From positions 1 to 20,719 of the forward strand of contig JBDTLH010000256.1 in the NCBI GenBank assembly GCA_039934875.1: a stretch of 20,719 nt of DNA, given 5' to 3'. Positions 15,342 to 20,719 of the stretch are shown here, piece by piece (within the stretch, counting starts at the first letter, position 1; each line of letters opens with the position of its first letter). Under the pieces are notes generated by a model that was not told the DNA's origin, did not search any database, and worked only from the letters and a program-made list of their open reading frames with translations. Position numbers and translations under genes: made by a program. The stretch comes from JBDTLH01 sp039934875 (GTDB lineage Bacteria > Acidobacteriota > Terriglobia > Terriglobales > Acidobacteriaceae).

Positions 15342-17825
15342 CTACTTCCCGATAATCAGGGAATTAAACAGCAGCGGAAACGTGTTCTCCGATTGGCCGC
15401 GGAACTGGCAGCGGAAGCCGATCAGCACCACCCGTCCCTTCTCCAGCGGAACCGATGCGGCCGCGACCCGACCTGCGATGTGCTGCTCTCCCAACAGCCA
15501 TCCGCTGAGCAGCGGCTTTGCTTTGGGATAGACCGCGATAATATGGATGCCATCGTGGTCGCCGAGCTGATCGAACGGGTCCTCCGGTCTCTTCTCCGCC
15601 GAATAACGCAGCGGTGCGGCGGGCGGCTTGGGGTCCCACAACTGGAATGCCGCGGAGTTCACAAAGAATGCAACGGAGTCGGGCATCATCCCGCGCGCCT
15701 CCGGCAGATCAGGATCGACGTGAATCCGCAAGAGTGTGCCAGGCGCATAGAACTGCGTGGAAGGCACGCCTGCGAGCACATTCCGCACCGGCAGTCCGAA
15801 CTCGTTGATCACGAAGTCAGTGGCCCCGCCCAGCGCGACGATGCGCCCTCCGGCGGCGGCGAATTGCTTGAGCGCGTCGGCGCCGCCCACCCCGATTCCG
15901 CCCTCATACTGCGGGCGCTGAATCGCCGCCAGCGACGGGCCGCCCTCGCCTGCAAAACGCGAAGGCGCGCCACTCTGCCATCCGTGCAGCATGGACTGCG
16001 CCGACTGGTCGGGCAGCACGATCACATCGAACTTGCTGCCCAGATTGCCCTGGCGCAGGTCCGCGTCGCGCACCAGTTGATAGGGGATCTGATAGCGATC
16101 GAAGAGCCACTGCGTCCACCCCGCGTCCATGTTGCCGGTCCACGACATATAGAGGCCGACGCGTCCTATCTTCATCCCCGGGGGAGGAGCCAATTGGTGC
16201 GGCGGCTCCGTAACCGGCTTGGGCTTGCTCGCAATCTCTAACGGCCGCTCGACGCGCACCACATCGACGCCCATCTGCATGGGCAGCGTCCATCCAGTCA
16301 TGTCATAGGGGCGCTTGGGCGGGCCATTGGGGCCGCCGATGTGCAGGTCGGGGTAGTGCTGCGGCTCCATCAGATCAATCAGAAATGGGCGGAAGGGTTG
16401 CGCCGCGGGCATCACCACGGTTCCCGCCGGATAGCTCCTGCCTCCTGCTTCAATGGGCGCGGTCGTCTCTCCAATTTCCACTCCGCCGGTTTCGAGCGAA
16501 TAGAGCATATCGCCGGCCGCCGTGGGATCATGCTGCTGCTGCGGCACCAGATAGGCATAAGGGCCACCCTTCTGGCCATGCTCGATCTGGTCGTGATTCA
16601 TCTTCCAGAATTGGAAGAGCCACTCCTCGCGCCGCAGCGATGCGATGTCCAGCACCCCCATGTCGCCGGTCACCATGTAATCTACCGCGTCGCGCAGCCG
16701 CCACCATCCCCCCTTCCACGGGTTGGGATAGAACGTGCCGGGAACTTTCGCCGAGCTCCCATTGGGGAAGTTGTTAGGCAGAGAATCCGGCGCGGCATAT
16801 CCCGGTGACGCATAGCCCGATAGAAAGCCCGCCGTCTCGGTGAGAATGCCAATCATGTTGTGGTAGTAGGGGGCGGTGCGCATGCCGCCGTTCCACCAGG
16901 TATCGAAGTTCATGTAAGAGACCACGCCGGATTTGTCCTCCGCCGCGAAGCGCTGCGCCATGGCGGTCCCCACCAGGTTCACTCCGCGAATCACCTCGGG
17001 CGGGATGTTGGGATTCGACGGATCATCATAAGGAGGCACGATGATGCGCGCCGGATAGGGCGCGGTCTGGTGCTGGTTATAAACAATCTGTGGCAGCCAC
17101 TCCTTATACAGCAGCTTGGCTACGTTGCGGCTCTCCGCCTGGGTGAAGGAATACCAGTCGCGGTTGTTGTCATGGCCGACGTAGCGGTTCCACAACTGCG
17201 GGACGGGCGCGGTTTCATATGGCGTGTTCAGATTTTTGGCATACCAGTGGGAGACGATATCGAGGCCATCGGGATTGATTACCGGACACAGCACGAGAAT
17301 TACGTCGTTGCGTATGCGCTGCATCTCCGGCGTCTCTTCGCTCACCACCCGGTACGCGATCAGCGGAGATTGTTGCGCGCCCGCGACCTCGGTGGCGTGC
17401 AGTCCGCCGTCGATCCATACGATCGACTTGCTCTGGCTGGCCAGTTTGTGCGCGGTGGCTTCGTCGATCTTGCCCGAGGCAAGCTGCTGCACCGCCGATT
17501 TATAGCGATCGAGATTGCGCAAGTTCTCTTCGCTCGAGATGATGGCGACAAACATCTCTTTGCCATACCCCGACTTTCCTATGGCTTCGAGCTTGATGCG
17601 CGGACTCGCGGCCGCGAGCGCCTGAAAGTATTTCGTGATCAGCTCATAATCGGCCAGATGATAGTCCGCGCCGGGTGCGAACCCGAAGACCGATTCAGGC
17701 GTGGGCACGGCAACGGCCGGCTTGGCTGGTGCGGCGGATGCAACCAGCGAAGGAGAGATCAGGGCCAGGCTAAACAGCGGGATAAGAAGTAGAACGGACA
17801 GGAATGGGGGAAGTTTGATTTTCAT
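15342..17825 (-). CDS. Secreted M14-family zinc carboxypeptidase
   Basis: An 827-residue exported metallopeptidase that should remove C-terminal residues from peptides outside the cytoplasm. A signal peptide occupies about 1-32. The M14 zinc site is H143-x2-E146 (GGLHATEVAG) and H252 (YNQHQT). NNRDW (219-224) gives the substrate-carboxylate Asn/Arg pair, and E330 (GILTETAGF) is the catalytic Glu, so the active site looks complete. From about 555 a second region starts (GRVGLYMSWTGNMDAGWTQWLFDRY) resembling a class I glutamine-amidotransferase-like fold often appended to these proteins. It reaches the end (VLIGFRCQFRGQSENTFPLLFNSL). Start: ATG 17825 with AAAGAG before it; a five-codon open frame overlaps this start. 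It lies 85 bases behind gntR on the same strand, so it may share control with the hydroxyproline locus. Confidence 0.93.
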   Translation of the reverse strand: MKIKLPPFLSVLLLIPLFSLALISPSLVASAAPAKPAVAVPTPESVFGFAPGADYHLADYELITKYFQALAAASPRIKLEAIGKSGYGKEMFVAIISSEENLRNLDRYKSAVQQLASGKIDEATAHKLASQSKSIVWIDGGLHATEVAGAQQSPLIAYRVVSEETPEMQRIRNDVILVLCPVINPDGLDIVSHWYAKNLNTPYETAPVPQLWNRYVGHDNNRDWYSFTQAESRNVAKLLYKEWLPQIVYNQHQTAPYPARIIVPPYDDPSNPNIPPEVIRGVNLVGTAMAQRFAAEDKSGVVSYMNFDTWWNGGMRTAPYYHNMIGILTETAGFLSGYASPGYAAPDSLPNNFPNGSSAKVPGTFYPNPWKGGWWRLRDAVDYMVTGDMGVLDIASLRREEWLFQFWKMNHDQIEHGQKGGPYAYLVPQQQHDPTAAGDMLYSLETGGVEIGETTAPIEAGGRSYPAGTVVMPAAQPFRPFLIDLMEPQHYPDLHIGGPNGPPKRPYDMTGWTLPMQMGVDVVRVERPLEIASKPKPVTEPPHQLAPPPGMKIGRVGLYMSWTGNMDAGWTQWLFDRYQIPYQLVRDADLRQGNLGSKFDVIVLPDQSAQSMLHGWQSGAPSRFAGEGGPSLAAIQRPQYEGGIGVGGADALKQFAAAGGRIVALGGATDFVINEFGLPVRNVLAGVPSTQFYAPGTLLRIHVDPDLPEARGMMPDSVAFFVNSAAFQLWDPKPPAAPLRYSAEKRPEDPFDQLGDHDGIHIIAVYPKAKPLLSGWLLGEQHIAGRVAAASVPLEKGRVVLIGFRCQFRGQSENTFPLLFNSLIIGK

Positions 17826-17839
17826 CGCTCTTTTTTCAT
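17822..17839 (-). other. Five-codon upstream open frame (MKKER) overlapping the peptidase start
   Basis: ATGAAAAAAGAGCGATGA reads as M-K-K-E-R-stop and its TGA overlaps the peptidase ATG as ATGA. The peptidase's own AAAGAG ribosome-binding sequence lies inside it. It may couple translation, or be a chance duplication of the GCGATGAAAA start region. Confidence 0.3.
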
Positions 17840-17910
17840 CGCTTTTTCGTCAAGCCAAACACTCAATGTTTCTATGAAGTGGAGAATTGTAAACCAAGCG
17901 AGGCGAACAC

Positions 17911-18687
17911 CTACCAGCTCCCACGCTCGCCGAACATGCTGATGACCGCGGCGAGACGTTCCGCGCCGTTGGTCCAGTTGGCGTGCAAGGCGCGCTCCGT
18001 GCGGTCGGCATCGCCTTTGGCAATGGCAGCGATGATCTCATCATGTTCCATCACCGATTCATTAACGCCTCCGGTGATGGAGCTGGAATAGAGCCGCCAA
18101 TAACGCTCGGTCTGCGGCTTAATGGCCTCGTAGATGGCGCGCAACCGTGCCCCGGCGGACGCCTCGAAGATGGTGTTGTGCAGCCGGGCGTCGAGGTCGA
18201 AGAAGCGGTTGGGACCGGTTGTCTCCGGGCCGCCGGTCTCAGAGAGTTGCAGGTTGACCTTTTTTAGCTCAGTGACGAGCTCGTTCCGGAGCTTGCGGTC
18301 GAGGGCTGCGGTGCGCCGCCCGGCCAGCCCCTCGATATGGCCTACAATCGCATACAATTCCCGCGCGTCTTCACGCGTCAGCGGGGCTACCGTCATGCGG
18401 GATTTGGTGCCGGTGCCGGTGGCGACAACGTAACCTTCCTTTTGCAGCCACTGCAACGCCGCCCGCACCGGGGTCCTGCTGACCCCGAGACGCAGGGCGA
18501 TTTCAGACTCGATGATCCAGCTTCCTGGAGCCAGCCGCCCATGCACAATCAACTCGCGCACCGCTTCAAACGCCGTTTTTACGCTGGTACCGTGTTCAGC
18601 GGAGGCCAGCGGCTTGCGCGAGCGGGATTTCCCAGCCGCCGCAGCGGAGGCGCGAGATGTTTTCAAGACAGTCGAGGATTTTCGCAT
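17911..18687 (-). CDS. GntR-family transcriptional regulator, FadR/FCD subfamily
   Basis: A 258-residue DNA-binding regulator. After a basic Ser/Arg/Lys-rich N-terminus (1-30) comes the winged helix-turn-helix at about 36-95 (AFEAVRELIVHGRLAPGSWIIE, LRLGVSRTPVRAALQWLQKEGYV). The FCD ligand-binding domain spans about 107-240, with candidate metal ligands D166-x3-H170 (DLDARLH), H215 (MEHDEI) and H235 (ALHANW). FCD regulators usually repress catabolic genes until a small organic acid or amino acid binds. It is divergent from the aldehyde dehydrogenase gene across a 126-base gap that holds palindromes, the normal arrangement for a local repressor that also controls itself. The likely effector is hydroxyproline or a related intermediate, inferred from the neighbours. 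No strong ribosome-binding site precedes the ATG. Confidence 0.94.
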   Translation of the reverse strand: MRKSSTVLKTSRASAAAAGKSRSRKPLASAEHGTSVKTAFEAVRELIVHGRLAPGSWIIESEIALRLGVSRTPVRAALQWLQKEGYVVATGTGTKSRMTVAPLTREDARELYAIVGHIEGLAGRRTAALDRKLRNELVTELKKVNLQLSETGGPETTGPNRFFDLDARLHNTIFEASAGARLRAIYEAIKPQTERYWRLYSSSITGGVNESVMEHDEIIAAIAKGDADRTERALHANWTNGAERLAAVISMFGERGSW

Positions 18688-18729
18688 CTGATCTTTCTAA
18701 CCTGAATAGCAAGCGGCATTCCGCGCCGC

Positions 18730-18741
18730 ATTGATCACAAT
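18730..18741. promoter_or_regulatory. Candidate GntR operator ATTG-ATCA-CAAT
   Basis: ATTGATCACAAT keeps the arms ATTG and CAAT around four bases, as does the perfect palindrome at 20398-20409. It lies between the regulator and the dehydrogenase genes, 43 bases from the regulator start and 72 from the dehydrogenase start. The layout fits an FCD-type GntR dimer site. Binding is inferred. Confidence 0.5.
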
Positions 18742-18762
18742 GTATCCTTGAAAGAATACATT
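18739..18762. promoter_or_regulatory. Second inverted repeat AATGTAT-N10-ATACATT in the divergent promoter
   Basis: Perfect 7-base arms (18739-18745 and 18756-18762) are separated by ten bases. Each arm differs by one base from the half-site ATTGTA/TACAAT of the palindrome at 20398. It overlaps the ATTG-N4-CAAT site by three bases, suggesting a composite operator. Confidence 0.45.
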
Positions 18763-18813
18763 CTTGTTGTTCTCTTCTTTTGAGGACGAACAATCATCGC
18801 AAAGGCGCACGAA

Positions 18814-20391
18814 ATGAGCAACCACGAACTGCTGGGCACCTCAATCATCGCTTTCAGCCGCTCACAAAAAGGCGGCAAAGTGTTTCATGCCAGCAATCCC
18901 GCTACGGGGAAAGACCTGGAGCAGCCATTCCACTCCGCAACCCATGAAGACCTCGAGCGCGCCGCGAGCATGGCGGAACGCGCCTTCCTTCCTTACTCCG
19001 CGTTGCCGGCCGCCGCGCGGGCGGCATTTCTGCAGGCAATCGCCGCCGAGATTGAAGCCACGGGAGACCCGCTGGTGGCGCGGGTCATGGCTGAATCCGG
19101 GCTGCCAGAAGCACGGGTCCGCTCCGAACGCGCCCGAACCTGCTTCCAGTTGCGTTTTTTTGCCGGAATTCTCGAAGAAGGCTCCTGGATCGACGCCCGC
19201 ATAGACACCGCAGATCCATCGCGCAAGCCATCGCCTAACCCGGAGGTGCGCTCCATGATGCGCCCGCTTGGGCCGGTCGCGGTCTTTGGCGCCAGCAATT
19301 TTCCCCTGGCCTACTCTGCCGCCGGCGGAGATACTGCCTCCGCCCTTGCCGCGGGCTCTCCGGTGGTCGCCATTGCCCATTACTCGCATCCTGGTTCAGC
19401 GGAGATCATGGGCGCCGCGATCCAGCGCGCCGCGCAGGCGCTGGGCATGCCGGATGGAGTGTACTCGCTGCTCTTCGCCGCCAAGTCCGAGCAGCAGGTT
19501 GGAGCGGAATTGGTGCGGCATCCCGCCATTGCCGCTGTCGGGTTCACCGGCTCGCGCGCCGGAGGGACCGCGCTTTTGCGGCTGGCACAGGCGCGGCCCA
19601 CTCCCATCCCCTTTTATGCGGAGATGAGCAGCGTCAATCCGGTTATTATCTTGCCCCATGCCATGCGCGCCCGCGGTGAACAGATCGTAGCCGGCCTGCA
19701 CACTTCGATCACCGTCAATGCCGGACAGTTCTGCACCAATCCCGGCCTGGTGCTGCTCGGCGCCGATCAACCCGCGGACGATTTCGCGTCGGCTCTGGCC
19801 GCGCGCATGAGCGCCACCCCCTCGACCGTGATGCTGAATCAAACCATTAAGGACGCGTATGCCGCCGGCACCAGCAAGCGCGGCAAGGCGGCGGGGGTGC
19901 GCCAGCTTGCCGTGGGTGACGGCGAATCCGCTACCGCCTTGTTCGAAGTGGATGCCGCGGCATTTGTCGCAGACCCATCATTGCAGGACGAGATATTCGG
20001 CCCGTCCTCGCTGCTCATTCGCGCAAACAGTCGCGAACAGATGTTGCAGGCAGTAGACTCACTCGAGGGCAATCTCACCGCGACTGTTCACATGGAAGAG
20101 GCGGACCTGGCCGACGCCAAAATTCTGCTGCAGCGACTGGAGAAGAAGGCCGGCAGGATCGTCTTCAATGGATATCCCACCGGAGTTGAGGTCGCGCAGG
20201 CGATGGTGCATGGTGGCCCATGGCCCTCGACCTCCGACTCTCGCACTACTTCGGTCGGCGGCAGAGCGATGCTGCGCTTTGTACGCCCGGTCTGCTATCA
20301 GGACGCTCCGGCGGAGATGCTTCCGGTGGAGTTGCGTGACGGAAATCCCAGCGGTATATTGCGCATCGTCAACGGCAAATATGCGCGTTAG
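18814..20391 (+). CDS. Aldehyde dehydrogenase, alpha-ketoglutarate semialdehyde (2,5-dioxovalerate) dehydrogenase type
   Basis: A 525-residue cytoplasmic NAD(P)-dependent dehydrogenase expected to oxidise alpha-ketoglutarate semialdehyde to alpha-ketoglutarate, the last step of hydroxyproline and some pentose or sugar-acid pathways. Key residues seen: catalytic Asn in FGASNFPLAYS (N162), GFTGS (243-247) of the cofactor fold, general-base Glu in FYAEMSS (E270), and nucleophile Cys in NAGQFCTNPG (C307). The C-terminal GGPWPSTSDSRTTSVGGRAM is typical of this subgroup. Where family members, as I recall, have a Lys before (A/G)HPxHPG, this protein has Ile (VVAIAHYSHPG), which may alter cofactor binding. 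AAAGG lies eight bases before the ATG. The substrate assignment is supported by the epimerase gene downstream; a related dehydrogenase specificity is possible. Confidence 0.9.
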   Translation: MSNHELLGTSIIAFSRSQKGGKVFHASNPATGKDLEQPFHSATHEDLERAASMAERAFLPYSALPAAARAAFLQAIAAEIEATGDPLVARVMAESGLPEARVRSERARTCFQLRFFAGILEEGSWIDARIDTADPSRKPSPNPEVRSMMRPLGPVAVFGASNFPLAYSAAGGDTASALAAGSPVVAIAHYSHPGSAEIMGAAIQRAAQALGMPDGVYSLLFAAKSEQQVGAELVRHPAIAAVGFTGSRAGGTALLRLAQARPTPIPFYAEMSSVNPVIILPHAMRARGEQIVAGLHTSITVNAGQFCTNPGLVLLGADQPADDFASALAARMSATPSTVMLNQTIKDAYAAGTSKRGKAAGVRQLAVGDGESATALFEVDAAAFVADPSLQDEIFGPSSLLIRANSREQMLQAVDSLEGNLTATVHMEEADLADAKILLQRLEKKAGRIVFNGYPTGVEVAQAMVHGGPWPSTSDSRTTSVGGRAMLRFVRPVCYQDAPAEMLPVELRDGNPSGILRIVNGKYAR

Positions 20392-20397
20392 GGAAGA

Positions 20398-20409
20398 ATT
20401 GTATACAAT
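20398..20409. promoter_or_regulatory. Candidate GntR operator, perfect palindrome ATTGTATACAAT
   Basis: A 12-base perfect palindrome begins seven bases after the dehydrogenase stop and lies about 97 bases before the epimerase start. Its ATTG-N4-CAAT frame is shared with 18730-18741. Palindromes of the TTGTATACAA kind are common targets of FadR/FCD-type GntR proteins. It suggests that the epimerase has its own regulated promoter. Confidence 0.6.
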
Positions 20410-20423
20410 GATGAATTCGTCTC

Positions 20424-20493
20424 GGCTACTGGCGGCTGGCCTCTGGCTGCTTATGGCCAGCAGCTAGCAGCCTGAAACCAGAAGCCAGGAGCC
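20424..20493. repeat. Phased heptamer array with inverted halves (GGCTNCT / AGNAGCC)
   Basis: Ten uninterrupted heptamers: GGCTACT, GGCGGCT, GGCCTCT, GGCTGCT (20424-20451), then TATGGCC, AGCAGCT, AGCAGCC, TGAAACC, AGAAGCC, AGGAGCC (20452-20493). The second set follows the reverse complement of the first word, so the array is a long imperfect inverted repeat. It fills the gap between the palindrome and the epimerase start. The only AGGAG before the epimerase (20487-20491) is in its last word, so a hairpin could mask it. Confidence 0.8.
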
Positions 20494-20505
20494 AGCTCAT
20501 CAGCC

Positions 20506-20719
20506 ATGAAACGCGTTCACATCATCGACTCCCACACCGGCGGCGAGCCCACGCGGCTGGTAGTCTCCGGCGGCCCCGATCTTGGAAGTGGGCCGCTCTT
20601 CGACCGCCGCAGGCGCTTTCAGCTTGAACAGGATGATTTCCGCTCCGCAGTCGTTAACGAACCGCGCGGCTCGGATGCGATGGTGGGAGCGCTGCTCTGC
20701 GAACCGGTCGATCCATCGT
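20506..20719 (+). CDS. Proline racemase-family protein, probable 4-hydroxyproline 2-epimerase (cut by window end)
   Basis: The first 71 residues of a proline racemase-superfamily enzyme. These cofactor-free enzymes use a pair of Cys (or Cys/Thr or Cys/Ser) to invert the alpha carbon of proline or hydroxyproline; 4-hydroxyproline epimerases convert trans-4-hydroxy-L-proline to cis-4-hydroxy-D-proline. Seen here: the N-terminal RVHIIDSHTGGEPTRLVVSGGP and NEPRGSDAMVGALLCEP, both hallmark segments of the family. The catalytic cysteines lie downstream of the window, so racemase, epimerase or dehydratase cannot be settled from residues. The dehydrogenase and regulator next door favour hydroxyproline epimerase. 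The ATG at 20506 has only a distant AGGAG (14 bases away), inside a heptamer array. Confidence 0.9.
   Translation, partial: MKRVHIIDSHTGGEPTRLVVSGGPDLGSGPLFDRRRRFQLEQDDFRSAVVNEPRGSDAMVGALLCEPVDPS

Overview
This 20.7-kb window looks like a chromosomal segment of a GC-rich, Gram-negative-type bacterium, most likely an Acidobacteriota (Terriglobia-like) genome. That placement is inference. It rests on the gene order bamA-like / SurA-N chaperone / tamB, on GC-palindromic intergenic elements ending in GGGGGTCTACCC, on the overall codon use, and on the protein variants seen. No rRNA, tRNA, CRISPR array, transposase or phage gene was recognised.

Left block (1-11278, all on the minus strand, read right to left): a seven-POTRA BamA/TamA-type outer-membrane protein, a SurA-like chaperone without a parvulin domain (start and stop codons overlap in TGATG), a 1368-residue TamB-type protein, a small secreted cysteine-rich PCYCGC-type protein, a TPR protein, a YvcK/CofD-like protein and the 5' part of glmU. 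The theme is envelope construction: outer-membrane protein insertion and inter-membrane transport, followed by control and synthesis of UDP-GlcNAc.

Middle block (11368-15125, plus strand): a ThiF/MoeB-type adenylyltransferase with a Bacillus-ThiF-like C-terminal domain, an APC-superfamily amino acid permease, and a two-gene ECF sigma factor / zinc-finger anti-sigma unit. The anti-sigma gene carries an A10 run. One extra A would replace its 3' end with a hydrophobic tail.

Right block (15342-20719): a secreted M14-family zinc carboxypeptidase and a GntR/FCD regulator on the minus strand, divergent from an aldehyde dehydrogenase of the alpha-ketoglutarate-semialdehyde type. The start of a proline racemase/4-hydroxyproline epimerase gene follows and is cut by the window end. 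This reads as a hydroxyproline (or proline-type) catabolic locus: epimerase at the first step, semialdehyde dehydrogenase at the last. The sequence ATTG-N4-CAAT occurs in the divergent regulator/dehydrogenase promoter and again just before the epimerase, a candidate operator pair.

The most unusual non-coding features are three short-word tandem arrays, each with a different word (an octamer, a GAG-initial 6-8-mer and a heptamer). Two of them switch orientation halfway and so form long inverted repeats. Each lies immediately upstream of a gene (glmU, the permease, the epimerase). A separate GC-palindrome element occurs in two other intergenic gaps.
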